Numbered from the stretch's first letter, positions 43,925 to 56,250 are shown. The stretch: DNA of 64,000 nucleotides from Paratinospora sagittata (GCA_035771175.1 CM069608.1:25550519-25614518), one strand, 5' to 3'. Program-made: numbers and translations. The notes: generated by a model from the letters alone, not told the origin.

Positions 43925-44620
43925 AATAACATCGAAATAATCTGACAGAGTAAAGTTTATCGTAATCACTCTCATCATTTGAAATGACAATATATCTGAT
44001 CATATTGCCATTGTCATCTATGTTGGTGCTTGTAGATCTGGCCCTTCTCTGCTTTGGGTGCACTGGGCCATGAAATGTACTCTCTGTTGTAGAGTTATCC
44101 TAGTCCATTAGGTGTGGGGAGGTTACTGAATCAGACTCCATCATTGATTCATCATATAAACTTGGAAGAGAGGGTGGTGTTGGAACGCGTGGTATAGTGA
44201 ATTGGAACCGCTAGTGTGGTATCGGAACCCTCTTCCAGGTGGTCATTCTGAGTCGCCGAGTAGGTGTTTTCCAATTTGATGGTCCTGTTTCATTTGGACC
44301 TGGAATAACAACCCTTTCAATGGGGCTACGTGTTGTATTTGTTGGAGTCAAGGCTCTATTAGTGGGAGCCTCCTGCTGTGCTTGAGTGTCAGGCAATGGA
44401 GACTGGTGGAATAGGAGTGAGATTCATCTCCCATGGTGTGGACACTGTAGGTGTCCTGATTAGTGCGTCCATATCCATGCTCGGATCATCACTGCTCAGC
44501 TCAATTGGTGTTGAGTCTTTTTCCATCTGAGACAAGTGTGAGTTTAACTCGTCATCTGTTTCATATTCTGCAATGTCTTCGAGAGAGTCATTGATATTTT
44601 CATCGTCAGTACTCATCTGT
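43925..44620 (-). pseudogene. Extra acidic, Ser/Pro-rich ORF downstream of G1 pol
   Basis: The frame begins MSTDDENINDSLEDIAEYET at 44,616 and stays open to 44,389. It continues in another frame from 44,396 (QAQQEAPTNRALTPTNTTRS) to 44,211, and shows further coding-like sequence (PTPPSLPSLYDESMMESDS) to about 43,925 after a stop. It lies between the chromodomain and the polypurine tract, where most chromoviruses have no gene. I do not recognise it. One frameshift and two stops suggest decay. Confidence 0.4.
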
Positions 44621-44759
44621 AATAATTTGTATTGAGATCAGGATATAGTTCGAATTATTTTTCATTGATCTCAAAAGAATAGTCAAATTACAAGACATCA
44701 ATTTTTTTCACACAAACAGATCTGGATATTTTTCCTTCACGAAATCTTCCAATTCTCAC

Positions 44760-45215
44760 TTACCTTTTTTCACACCATGGTGGTTCCAAAACACTTTGAC
44801 CCACACCATGGTGGTTCCAAAACACTTTGACCAAGTGTATGGTCTTATTTCTTAATTCTTGTGTTTTCCTATCCAAAATTTGTATTGCTTGCTCCTGATA
44901 TCTGTTACCCTCCTCTATTTTGAAATCCACCATTGGGATTACATGGGAAGGGTCTAGATGATATTTGCGAAGCATGGACACATGAAATACATCATGAACT
45001 TATGACATTGATGGTAGGAGCGCGAGTTGATAGGCCATTAGGCCGATTCTTTTGATAATCTTAAATGGGTCGATGTATCTAGGCGCAAGTTTTCCTTTTA
45101 CACCAAAATGACTTGTGCCCCTCGTAGGTTGGACTTTGAGGAAGACTTCGTCTCCTACCTCAAATTCCAGAGGATGACTACACTTATTGGCATAACTTTG
45201 TGGCGACATTGAGCT
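44760..45215 (-). pseudogene. G1 integrase C-terminus and chromodomain remnant
   Basis: 45,209-45,000 encodes EFEVGDEVFLKVQPTRG and GKLAPRYIDPFKIIKRIG, the GPY/F-type integrase tail (here IDPF). 44,981-44,760 encodes MLRKYHLDPSHVI and RKTQELRNKTIHLVKVFW, the start of a chromovirus chromodomain, which in active elements binds histone marks. A 31-bp tandem duplication (44,771-44,801, 44,802-44,832) breaks the chromodomain frame. Confidence 0.8.
44771..44832. repeat. 31-bp perfect tandem duplication in the chromodomain
   Basis: Two identical 31-bp copies beginning CACACCATGGTGGTTCC. Thirty-one is not a multiple of three, so the second copy shifts the reading frame. Perfect identity indicates a recent event. 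Confidence 0.9.
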
Positions 45216-45867
45216 ATTCGCAATCGTTCCTTAATCAAGGAAATCTTGTAAGTAGTTTCTTTAATTTGCTCAAGTCACAGTTGAGGATGGTCAGCCATAT
45301 CGAGCTAACAAATAGTGGATTTATAGGGTTTGCCATATAAAGCTTCATATGGCACCATTCCAATACTTGTTTTGTAATTGTTATTGTAGGCAAACTCGGC
45401 TAGATGGAGATACTTCATCCAACCGTCATTGAAGTCAGGTACACAACACCGTAGCATATCCTCTAGAATTTGAATTAGTCTCTTAGATTGACCATCCATC
45501 TGTGGGTGGAATGTTGTATTCATATTGATGTGAGTGCCCAATCGCAATTGAAAACTTTGCCAGAATTTAGACATGAACCTCGAGTCTCGATCACAGACGA
45601 TTGTAAGAGGAATTCCATACAATCGGACAATTTCTTGCTCATAGAGCTCTGCGAGTTTGGTTGGAGTGTCTATTGATTTTATTGGAATAAACCTGGCAGA
45701 CTTTGTCAAACGGTCGATGATGACCAATATGGTATCTTGTCCTTTATAATTCTTGGGTAATGATGTGACAAAATCCATAGCGATATTATCTCATTTCCAC
45801 TCGTTGACGGGCAATGGTTGTAGTAATTCAGATGGTAATCGTCTATCTGCCTTAACTTGCTGGTAGA
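45216..45867 (-). pseudogene. G1 integrase catalytic core
   Basis: Encodes MDFVTSLPK, VIIDRLTKSARFIPI (first catalytic Asp), VCDRDSRFMSKFW (second Asp) and MDGQSKRLIQILEDMLR. In active Gypsy integrases the last block reads QSER; the catalytic Glu is Lys here, so the strand-transfer centre is lost. The frame is interrupted at 45,867 by the solo LTR nest and resumes beyond 50,094. Confidence 0.85.
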
Positions 45868-48800
45868 TGAGTGAAAATGATTATTTATGATTCGCAAGTG
45901 CATGGATTGTCAAGATATAAAACGGAGATGAGTCCCTCAGGGAAAAGTAATTTTACTAATACAAATGCCCAAAACTACTATGATTTTAATTTTATCTAGG
46001 TGATCAAAATGGATGGTTTAATGTGTCGGAATATAAATTGAACTAATTAAAACTAATTAATGCAAAATTAATTAACAATGGATATAAATCAATGAATGAA
46101 AATTCTAGAGGATTAAAATAACTATATTTTACTTCATGAGTTTTAAAAGAATTTGTTATTGAATTAAATGTTGAATTTATAAATCATGAATCCTAGCCCA
46201 ATCAAACCCTTCTCTCGAGTGTAATTTGAAAATCTATACTTAATCTATTAATTCCCTCTCTTGAGTGTAAACAAACAAGTCAAGCATGCCTTAAGATTCC
46301 TCATTCATGTTATCTGATTTTAAAGGCTTTCGTAGGTCTCTCGACTCAATACTACTAACCTAGGTCACAAATTCTCGGATCCGATATGATAACACTTCTC
46401 TTGAGTATAAGAAATCAAATCTAACTACATTGAACTAGTGGCCAACAAATTAAAGGCATTATTAAGCATATGAAATTGCAAATAAACTCAAAAATCAATT
46501 CAATAACACATAAATAAATATTAACCCATGAAATCAAACACAGATCATTCAAACCTCTAGATCAATAATTTTGCGCATATTCATGTTCATGGATACAGGA
46601 TGAAAAAAAAAACAAAACAATGGAGGAAAACATTTCAAAAGACAAGAAAGTGAAATAAAAGGTTAGAATCCCCCTTTGACGGTGGATTAATCTTCTTCTT
46701 TTCCTTGGTTCATTCAAGTCTTGTCACGACCCACGATTAGGGATGCCATGATCGGCACGAAACCCCTGGGTATACCCTCCCTCGATATACCCAGTGTCCC
46801 GTCAGCCTAACATATGCACAATTCCCAATAACAAAATCCCAAATAAACATCCATCTAAACATGATCAATAACAACAAATATATTACATCACCAAAAATAC
46901 CAAGTATAAAATTCCATAAGTCCACAATTATACAAAACCGTACACATCCCATCTAAGTGTTAAGTATATACCATAGGTGTTATTTAGTACATATTTAACA
47001 AAATATAAAGAAATGTACTAACACCTATATCAACAAAAGTACGAAAAATGCTCCGCAGTCAAGCTTTTCCCTTCCCCTTCTTATCAGAACCTAAAATGAT
47101 AAGGAAGAGGTGTGAGCTACAACAAGCTCAGTGAATGTTTTTTACAAGTGGCAATATATATGCATTTATATAAAACATGGCAAGATCATAAAAGCATTTG
47201 AAATAACATGGCGATAAAATAAGATTACATACATGTCAATATAATGCATCATGTCATTACCCAAGACAATGCATATCAATTTTTCTAAACATGCCCATGC
47301 AATCCTAACACCTCTTGAGCAAGGGCGATCAAAGGCTTGGGTTCGCGACACTCAGAGCCCGATCTGACTAAACAATACTCGTATCTAATAGGATTCCTGG
47401 GGTTGTGTAGCTAATAGGATCGGCTCACCAAGACATGTACCATGTCTAAGCGATCCTATCTACACAAGCCATAAAATCCTCTGCAAGGTACACAACTAGG
47501 GATCACTGCTAGACTTACGAGATTTTCTAAAGGAAACCCCAACTAGGAGGCCTCACAACCCAGTTGATAATCCAACCAGACTATGCTCAAATATATTTCA
47601 TGAATCATTTAAATCATGCATACTACAATAGATAAGCATTTAAAACACATTTATACTACAATGCCACATATAGAAACCAACAAGTAAAGAAACACTCACA
47701 AATGATTGGCTAGGCTTATCTAATCCAATTCCGACCACAAGAAAGTACTAGGATGTCACAAGTCACCCCAATGTACCTCAATCACCAATTGGCCTATTTG
47801 GGTTACTTAGATCAATTCCAATCCCTGCATATAACATGGTTCACACATTACTAAAAATCTGTCCAAAAGTGTGCCCAACAATCATGTTTAAACCCAATTC
47901 AATAGCCAATTAAGATTCTAGAATAGTTATACACATGAGCTAATTCCATATTGCTCAATTCAACCATTTAATATCAAATTAAACCATACTTAACCTAATT
48001 GAATGCAATAGGTTGATCCCCACGATCCAACCACTATAATACAAGGCATTCAATCATAATTAGGGTCAATTAGACTATTTTCCAAGTCAATTTCATCAAT
48101 TGACCAAGTCTAGGTCAAAATCCCCAAATATGGGCAAATCCCCAAATTCATGGCAATTTTCCAAATTTCATGGCCTAGTCCAAAATTACATTACACTTAG
48201 GTCTTCCACCAATCAAAATCAGTAAATTGGACTACTAAACATCCACATTTACCCATGTATTCAATATATATCACATGCAAGTTGAATGGAAAACACTAAG
48301 TACAAAACCTAGGTTTAGGTCAAATACACATAACCCTACCAATTTCTTGTTAGAAATTGGGGGTTTCACCGTTAATGGACTCCCAACACCCCCTAGATAC
48401 ACATATCTCACGTGCAAGACCTAATTCCAAAATGTGTTTTCCACCACCCTCCTTAAATTTTGGGATTCATGTGTGGAAAACACTTCTTAGGTATTGTTTT
48501 AGGTTAGGGAAGGCCATTAACACCATAAACAAGCTTAAAATAGCCTAAACATGCAAACCCTAGGTCAAGAACCCTACAAATATGGGATTCATAGCATACC
48601 CTAGGTCAAAAGAAAGCTTTCATACATGAATGAAAGAGATAGAAGGAAGAAAATGAGGAAGAATGTTATACCTTAGAGGGTTTCTAGGCAAAAATGCACC
48701 AAACTCTAGCCTTTTCCTCCACTTTTCTCTTCTCCCCTTCTTTTCCTCTTGTCCAAGCTCTCTTCCCTCTTTCGAAAGTGAAAAAATGAGCAAAAACACG

Positions 48801-50094
48801 TCCCAATGACTTTTATAGAAGGTAAGTTGCATTTTGGGCCCACATGAAAAAAAACCACTTAAATAAAAGAAACAGTTTTCCTACTGCATTTATTTGTACT
48901 TAGATAATCAATTTCTTGCAAACGACTTACCAATTTAACATCTTAACCGATCAAAATTGTTATAAGTCAGTTACCAATCTTATGGTAAAATTGCAGCTCA
49001 ATCCAATGGTGAGATTACGAGATCCAATCATTTGATCACAACTGCACAAGAAAATTTGCAAATCTGAGAAACAATGTTTGGAGTCTTATACCTCACAGTA
49101 GACAACTCCGATCAAGATTTTCACCGTTCATAATGAAGATCTATCAGAGAAAAATAAGCTGAAAAACTTTCAGCTCAATTGGAATACGAATATAGGTGAT
49201 CAAGTCATTCATGTAATCGGTGACAAAAATATTTTTCTCCATGGCGCAAGCTCCACTGATCCAAAACACCGTTTTTGACATGTTTCGAAGCCAAACGGGT
49301 CTCCGATCATTCCAAAACTTTACGCACACATTAAACAACTTAAAAGCATGCAAAGACACTCAAACCAACATGCATCGAGCATCGAATACATATACGCATA
49401 TGTATACGCATACGTATAAGGGTAATCTACGGGTCAAAATCACGTCATCCTAAGGTACGAACATTACAAGTCTCCAATCCCAAAGTTCTTTCTCCTCTTG
49501 CTTTCTTGCCTTCTATTTCACACCCTAAACCTAATTCTAATCCTTGATAATGATAAAAATTGAACCCTAAAACGTGTTTTACACTTAAGTGGGTCAAAAA
49601 ACCAAAAATGGGCAAAAATCACCAAAATACACAAAATGGTGCAAAACTCCGCAACTGAGCGCCGCGACACTTGGATCCAGCACCGCAACGCCCAGTTTTT
49701 GCTTTTCCTGGTGGTTGTTTGTTAACTTAGCCGATTTTTCCATTTTTTGCACACTTCTTGCACATGTTCTTGACACCTTGTTTCAACCCATTTTTTAAGC
49801 TCTTTATTTACCTACAAAACAAAGTATAAACCAATATGTAAATTCTATATAATTTATTCAAATATTTACTCTAATGAAATGTACTCAAAACATGTGACTT
49901 CTATGATATTAACATGTATCAAAAATTCATTTATTCATGATAAAAACCTATAAAAACCTAAAATAAAGCCTAAATGCATATAAAACAACTAAGTATATTA
50001 ATCATGTAAAAACACCAAAAAACTAACTAAATGAACCTAAAAATCTCACAAATTGACATGCAAAACTCTAACCAAAACCCAACTTATCAATGAG
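45868..50094 (-). repeat. Solo LTR B with ATGAG target duplication, containing solo LTR C
   Basis: LTR B spans 45,873 (TGAAAATG) to 50,089 (CTTATCA) and is flanked by ATGAG on both sides (45,868-45,872 and 50,090-50,094). The flanks fall within one integrase codon stretch of G1. Net of the nested LTR, B is about 1,465 bp. On the minus strand it starts TGATAAGTTGGG, reminiscent of Tat/Retand-type Gypsy LTRs; the family is not certain. No internal coding region remains. Confidence 0.85.
46717..49473 (-). repeat. Solo LTR C (chromovirus type) with AGTCT target duplication
   Basis: Starts TGTCACGACCC at 46,722 and ends GAACATTACA at 49,468 (2,747 bp), with perfect AGTCT duplications at 46,717-46,721 and 49,469-49,473. 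The phrase 'GCTCAGTGAATG' near 47,140 and the TGTCACGAC start match the LTR at 59,833-61,915. Several short frames inside have no domain. Confidence 0.9.
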
Positions 50095-51100
50095 ACATCT
50101 TACTACGAAGTCAGCAACAATCTTCTTCATTCCAGGGAACCAATATTGGCGTTTCAGGTCTTTGTACACTTTGTCACCCCCTAGGTGCATAATGAACTTT
50201 GATTGGTGAAATTCCACCAACACCTCCTGCATGATGTACCTCCCGCATGATGTCGGGATCATTTGGTATGCACAATCGCGTTTTATAGCAAAGTGTGCCA
50301 TGTGGAGATAAAAACCAATGTGGTTGATTTTGACCTTAGAGAAGAAGTTGGTGTTTTTTCATTAATTCAGCATCAGTTGCCTATGCTTGAGTAATTTTCT
50401 AAAGTAGTTTAGAATGGGTGGTTAACTGTGCCAACCTTGGAACTCTAGAATCTTCCACAAGTTGCAACTTGTACTTTTCTATCTTGTTTGCATTTTACCC
50501 ATTTCGAACTTAATTACACATGCAAGAATATATGACTTACAACTAAGAGCATCGGTTACAATGTTGGCTTTGTCGGGATGGTACTGTAAGTCGAAGTCAT
50601 AGTCTTTGAGAAACTCCAACCACGACATTGTTGAAGGTTGAAATCTTTCTGAGTGTAGATGTACTTGAGGCTCGTGTAGTCATAGTAGACGTCAAATCAT
50701 TCACCATACAGGTAATGACGCAAGATTTTAAGTGCGAAGACCACTGCAGAGAGATCCAAGTCATGAGTTGGGTAGTTATGCTCGTGGATCTTGAGTTGTT
50801 TGGAAGCATATGCCACGACCTTCCCCTCTTACATTAGGATTGTGTCTAACCTTTTGAGTGAGGTGTCAGTATATAGTATGAAAGGAACATTGTTCCTAGG
50901 GGACACCAAAGTCGGGGCAGAAGTCAATCTTTTCTTGATTTCTTGAAAAAATGTTTCACATGCTTCGCTCCATATGAATCTTGTATCCTTCCTCGTGAGT
51001 CTGGTAAAAGGTTCGGCCAACTTGGAAAAGTTTTGGATAAATCATCCTTAGTATCCTTCCAGGCCAGGAAAATTATGTATTTGCGTGACATTGGTTGGTT
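50095..51100 (-). pseudogene. G1 integrase zinc finger and RNase H remnant
   Basis: 50,301-50,095 encodes EVLVEFHQSKFIMHLGGDKV and RQYWFPGMKKIVADFVVRC, the H2C2 integrase zinc finger (one Cys lost). Upstream, 50,829-51,020 gives FIWSEACETFFQEIKKRLTS and FILYTDTSLKRL, the start of the RNase H domain (usually YTDAS). The part between is frame-disrupted but recognisable ([13 protein letters not shown] near 50,560). Confidence 0.75.
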
Positions 51101-52030
51101 ACTTCCAGTTGAGAACTACATCTACTTTTTTTGGATCAACCTTGATTCCATTCTCAGAGACGATGTGGCCTAAAAACTTAACCTTTTTCATCCAGAACTC
51201 ACACTTAGATAAATTAACATATAATTGATGTTGCCTGAGGGTTTCAAGCACTATGCGGAGGTGTTCTTCGTGTTCTGCCTCCGATGTTGAGTGCATCAAG
51301 ATATAATCGACGAAGATGACAACAAAACGATCAATATTGGGCCGAAAGATGCAGTTCATGAGATCCATGAATGCTGCAGACGCATTCGTTAATTTGAATG
51401 GCATCACTAGGAATTCGTAGTGGTCATATATTGTTCGGAAGGCTATTTTTTAAATGTCAGACTCCTTGATTCAGAGCTGATGATAACCAAATCGAAGATC
51501 CATCTTAGAGAAGAATCTTGCAATCCAGAGCTGGTCGAATAAGTCATCAATTCGAGGTAACGGGTATTTGTTTTTGATGGTTACTCGGTTCAACTTTGAT
51601 AATCTATGCATAGCCTCAAAGATCCGTCTTTCTTCTTTACAAATAAAACGTGAGCTCCCCAGGGCAAAGTGTTTTACCTAATAAATCCCATATGCTCCAA
51701 CTCTTTCATCTGTTGGTCGAGCTCACGTAGTTCCACATTGGCCATTCTATAGGGAGGAACAAAGATGGGTTCCGTGTTGGGAATCAAGTTAATTTTGAAA
51801 TTGAATTCCCATTGTGGAGGAAGTCCTGGTAAGTCACCGAAGACAACCGTGTAATATCTAACAACTGGGATGTCTTCAATTATGTCTGGTTCAGTGACCG
51901 TTTCTTCTTCGATATCGTTGATGTTCAGGGATTGAAGCTTTGTTTTTAGCATTGCCACTGAGGACTTATAAGTGTGGCTTCTAACCCTTTGAATCTTTAC
52001 TTTATCTCCATTCGGTAGGAGTAAGTGCAC
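51101..52030 (-). pseudogene. G1 reverse transcriptase remnant
   Basis: 52,030-51,674 encodes the RT approach region ([27 protein letters not shown]). 51,407-51,099 encodes [31 protein letters not shown] and [18 protein letters not shown]. The catalytic motif, normally FxDDIL, is FVDYIL: the second Asp is Tyr. The stretch 51,408-51,673 has stops and shifts. Confidence 0.85.
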
Positions 52031-52351
52031 TCATTTCTTCTCATAGTTGATATGTACATGAAGTGGTGTCAGCCAATCTATATCGAGGATGATATCGAAG
52101 TCTTGGAAATCCATGACTAATAGGTTGGTTGGGATAACCGTATCGACCATAATTAGATCACAGTCGGTGCATTTTTTATTTAATTCTAGTTCTTGACCAA
52201 TTGGGATTTGAATATGGACTATTTTGTACGTTTTATCTGTTTTCAACCCTAGTTGTTTCACTAGTTTTGCAACTATAAAGGAGTTTGTAGCACCATAATC
52301 AAATAGAATATGAACTCTTGTATTGAGAAGAGTAAAGGTACTTTCCACCAT
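52031..52351 (-). pseudogene. G1 aspartic protease remnant
   Basis: Encodes ILFDYGATNSFIVAKLV and MDFQDFDIILDIDWL, the two hallmark blocks of chromovirus protease. The active-site triplet, normally D(S/T)G, reads DYG here. The open frame ends just before RT. Confidence 0.8.
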
Positions 52352-52918
52352 GTTGTTATCAGGGATAGGTGGTGACGCTACAGCGAATGCGGGGCCTTGT
52401 TGCCTTTGGCCCTGATTATTCTACTGCCTTGGTGGGTTGGATGCCAGGTGGTGTGCTTGTTGGATAGGTGCCTTTGGGGCACGTTGTTGGACTAGGGCTG
52501 GTTGGGAGCAATTCTTCTAAACAAGGCCTTGTTGGCCACGTCGGTAACAAGTTTTTGTAGTTGGCTGCTGGGGATGGTGAGTTTGCCGATGAGGCTGAAA
52601 ATTTCCTCAGACTCGCTGATTTTGAGGACCTCTTTGGCCTTCTCAGCCTCTATGGCCTCCACGAAAGAAATTTGGTTGATGCTGTTGAGCTTGCTGAGTT
52701 GGAGAAGTGAACTAGGACAAAGATTTTTGATCATTTCCTGAAGCTGGAAGAGCGAGGGTAAATGATTGGTAGGGATTCTTCTTGTTGCCCTCATTGCCAA
52801 ATTTCGTTGGCTTCTTCCCTTTATTTCTTCTTTGTTCCTGTTTCAGCTTTTTCGGCTCATAGTTCATGGCTTTGTTTACCAGGTCTCGATAGTTATTGAG
52901 CTCAAAGAACAAGAAGGT
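52352..52918 (-). pseudogene. G1 gag, C-terminal half
   Basis: 52,912-52,712 encodes FFELNNYRDLVNKAMNYEPK and a Lys-rich tail; 52,800-52,492 continues in another frame. A CCHC knuckle was not seen. The frame is interrupted on its upstream side by solo LTR F and its N-terminal half continues beyond 55,361. Confidence 0.65.
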
Positions 52919-55360
52919 TGTTGGTCACCCAAGAGGAGGGGTGGGGGTGAATTGGGTGTCCTAGCCAATTTGGTCAATTTTAAATTTATCTTATGTTGAT
53001 GTCGTGTTCCTTAAATTAATTGAGGTATTTAATCAAATAGAACATGTTTTTTTAGAAAGGTAAAGTGTTGAAATTAAAATGCTAAGACACAAGATTTTTA
53101 CGTGGTTCGAAAATCTAATTTCCTACGTCCACGCCTAGAGAAAACCTCTCTAGGATTTCACTATCTCGGATTCACTTACCCGGTGTGAATCAAACCGTTA
53201 CGCTTATTTTTTAACAAGTTTAAGACAAACCTATCCTTTTACTGGCTAAGGATGAACAATCTATTTACTTTTACCGGGCTAAGGATGAACCACTTGTTCC
53301 TCTTTACGGGTAAAGGAAAAGTTGGTTTCCATTTCACGTGCTAAGGAAGAACTACTTAACCCTTTTCAAGAGACAGGGTGAAACTAAACCTAAATTCCAA
53401 CATAGGAATCCTAAGTGAACTATATCATAAATGTTTGTTCCAAATACTTGGAAAAATTACAATAAAGCGCAGGATATTACAATTTCATTCAATACAAGAT
53501 ATTAAATTAAAGCTCATGGAATGAGTAGCGCTTACAACCATATACCTTTCATGTATCCATATTGCTCATTTGAAGGTTGTTGGAAAACATGCGTGATTGA
53601 TTAAAAAATGAAGCTCCAAAATCGCCAAGATGAATTTCATTCAAACTCTCTCTCTAGGTGTTTTAAAAAATGAGAAGAGATAGAAGATATAGATAAAGGC
53701 TCATTCTCTCATTTTCTCACAAAACACTTGAACTTTAGGGAAACTTTTGGATGTAAAATCAAGCACACAATTTCCCTAAGAATAAAAATAGGTTTTTCTC
53801 AAAAGAAGATTTTAAATTGAAGTTTGAAAAGAAAACCTAAAAGAGAGATATTGAAAGTTTTGTAAAATCATTTGAACACTTGTTGAAAATAATTTGGACA
53901 GTTGAATGATTTTTCTTAAAACCAAGTTGAAAAAGATTTTGTAGAAACTTGGATTTTCTTTTTGAAAATAAGAAGAACAAAAACATTAACACAAGTTTCA
54001 AAAACACCAAGTGCTTGAAATCTCTCAAAATAATCTTAATCAAAGATTGAAGATGAGAGCTCAGGAGATTTCTACGTAAGAGAGAAACTTCAAAGATTGC
54101 TTGAAGGATGATGAACACTTGAAGATCAAAACCTTTTTCTCTCAAATAAAAAATGAAAACACTTGAGTTTGTGAAAACTTGTTTGATTTTGAAAATCAGG
54201 AGAAAAACAAACACAAATGAACAAGTTTCTAAACATTTTTGCAAAAATTGCTCATAATGAGCTAAGGGGTGTAATTATAGAGAAATACCTCGAAAAAAGT
54301 AGGAAACATGCTTCTGTAGAGAGAAATGCGTTTTTGTTTTAAAAACACTGAAAAACAGCAACCAGGAAAATATGGTGAAACGCGTTTTTGTTAAAGGAAA
54401 TGTGTTTCTATGCGAATTTTAGAAATACCCACAAAGAGATAAATGCTTTTTTTTTTTTCTGGAAGAAGTGCATTTCTGTGTAACTTTCCAGAATTGCCCA
54501 AAAAGATAGAATCGCGTTTCTCAGAGGAGAATCGTGTTTCTATTTAATTCCGGAGAGCATCGATTTCTGGACATTTTAAGAAGCACGTTTCCTCGTTTCT
54601 TAGAAAAGTTCATCATTCTGGGAATACAAGAAGTGTGTTTCTGTTTAAGGAAGCACTTTCCTGTATGTCCAGTTGAGAAACTTATCTTCGGACAACAAGG
54701 AAGCACATTTCTTAAGGAAAAAACGCGTTTCTCCTTACACAAAAACTTGGTTTTTGATTTTTCAAAATTTTTCTAAGTCCACAATATAATTTCTCAAAAA
54801 ACCATGTTCAAATACACTTGAAAACATTGAATTATGATCAGATTGATGTTCATAGAAGTGTTTAATATGATTTTGATGAATGACAAAATTTTGACTATAC
54901 AAAAAGCAAATAATTTGGAAAAATACTTTAAAACATCAAAATTGAGATAATTTTGTGATTAAAACATAAATCGAAATCATTTTGATCAAACATATAAAAA
55001 GTTGACTTTCAATCAAACTAATTGACTAAACAAAACATAGATGATTTTGAAAACATTTTGACTTAATGAAATTATGAATGCATGCATGGAATAATTTGAA
55101 AATAAATGAGCAATATAGAGACATGAAAAATTACAACCTAATTCTAAGTACGCTTGTAAACTCCCATCCTTGTCTCCAAGTTAACATGTCAAATCTTTTC
55201 CTTTGACTTTGTTTGATCCACTTGAAATCACTTGAATCTTGTATTGGCCTTTTACCTTTAATCTTTGATGCTGAAACATACTTAATTAAACCATTAGACC
55301 CAACTATTATATTGTTTGTTAGCATCAAAACATTAGGAAAAGCCTAAGTGGAAAATCACT
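52919..55360 (-). repeat. Solo SIRE-type LTR F in G1 gag
   Basis: Plus-strand start TGTTGGTCACCC with the G-rich GGGGTGAATTGGG segment; leader modules with GGCTAAGGATGAAC (53,240-53,300); TATA-like AATTATAGAG near 54,272; GCGTTTC array 54,300-54,735. The gag frame is open immediately on both sides. Flanks AAGGT (52,914-52,918) and TAGGT (55,361-55,365) match at 4 of 5. The right terminus is degenerate. Confidence 0.7.
54300..54735 (-). promoter_or_regulatory. GCGTTTC / GCATTTC motif array in LTR F
   Basis: About a dozen GAAACGCGTTTT, AATCGCGTTTCT, GAAGTGTGTTTC, GAAGCACATTTC and related words occur upstream of the TATA-like box (minus orientation). Variation among them is mainly C to T or G to A at CG dinucleotides. 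Confidence 0.5.
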
Positions 55361-56250
55361 TAGGTCACATAGGCTTGCCTAATTTCTTTTCTTAGGCCAT
55401 TGAAAAACTTTTATGTTTTGTCTCTTTTCGTAAAAACGGTTTTGAGAGAGAAAAAAGAGAGCTTAAAAAACTTCACCGAGTATTCTTGGATGGTCATCAA
55501 TCCCTGGTATAGCTTGAAAAACTCTTGTCTTTTCTGTCGCTTGACAACGCTTGGAAAATACTCTTCGACAAACAAGTACTCGAACTCCATCTACATCATG
55601 GTCGTAATGTTAATCGTTGCGTCGTTCTTCACTATTTTCCGTCAACTATTAACATTGCCTACCAGTTGATAGGTTGTTGAAGGAATCTCCCTTTTTGGTG
55701 GAACTCCCATGGCTTCTGGTGCATTATTCGACTCGTCTAGCCACTTTTGACCCTTGTCAAAATCGGGCTTTCCTTCAAAAGTAAAAGGTTGGAGCCTCTT
55801 ATACTTAGTGATCTAGTTAGTCATGATATTTGATTCTGACTTAAACGGCTTGACTGAGGGTTAGACCGTAACTATCTATTGGTTGACGACATCATGAACT
55901 GTTTCCTTAATCGTCGATTGCATGGACTTCAGCATTCCTTTAAAGAGGTCCTTCATCTCTTTGGGTATAGCCGTTTTTACTGGTGACATCAGTTCAGTTT
56001 GTTCAACAGCTGGGGCTTTATTAGTTCCTTGATCTGCAGCTGGTGGAGTCGATTTGGGTTGAGATCGAGGGATCTCTTCTACATGTTCCTCTTTTTGGTG
56101 TACTTGCGAGGAACTTACGATTTTACGACTCTTTGTTTGGATCGACGTTTTCGCAAATCCAATGGCTATTATTAGAAAGGTTTTCATGTGTTCCTACGCA
56201 TGTTGTGTTTCTAGTAATAGCGGATAGATTCTAGGTATTTGTCATGGTTT
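55361..56250 (-). pseudogene. G1 gag, N-terminal half
   Basis: Minus-strand reading gives a start region (MKTFLIIAIGFAKTS..., 56,187-55,876) with a KEMKDLFKGMLKSMQSTIKE helix. Then comes a gag core resembling EYFPSVVKRQKRQEFFKLYQ and a GLRKEIRQAYVT block at the LTR F edge. Frameshifts lie between these parts. The family role is the capsid-like shell of the particle. Confidence 0.6.

Larger units (their letters stand above)
32420..56250 (-). mobile_element. Gypsy chromovirus G1, decayed and heavily interrupted
   Basis: On the minus strand the order is gag (about 56,240 to 52,352), protease, RT, RNase H, integrase, chromodomain (to about 44,760), an extra ORF (44,620-43,925), a polypurine tract and the 3' LTR. 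Insertions removed by eye: solo LTRs at 33,294-37,364, 45,873-50,089 and 52,919-55,360, and a SIRE-type remnant at 37,571-43,797. Key catalytic residues of protease, RT and integrase are changed. No 5' LTR or primer-binding site was recognised before the SIRE-type LTR at 56,637. Confidence 0.75.

Noticed and set aside
46722..49468. Protein-coding genes within solo LTR C
   Set aside because: Frames are short, unrelated to known proteins and lie in a segment defined as LTR by ends and a perfect site duplication.
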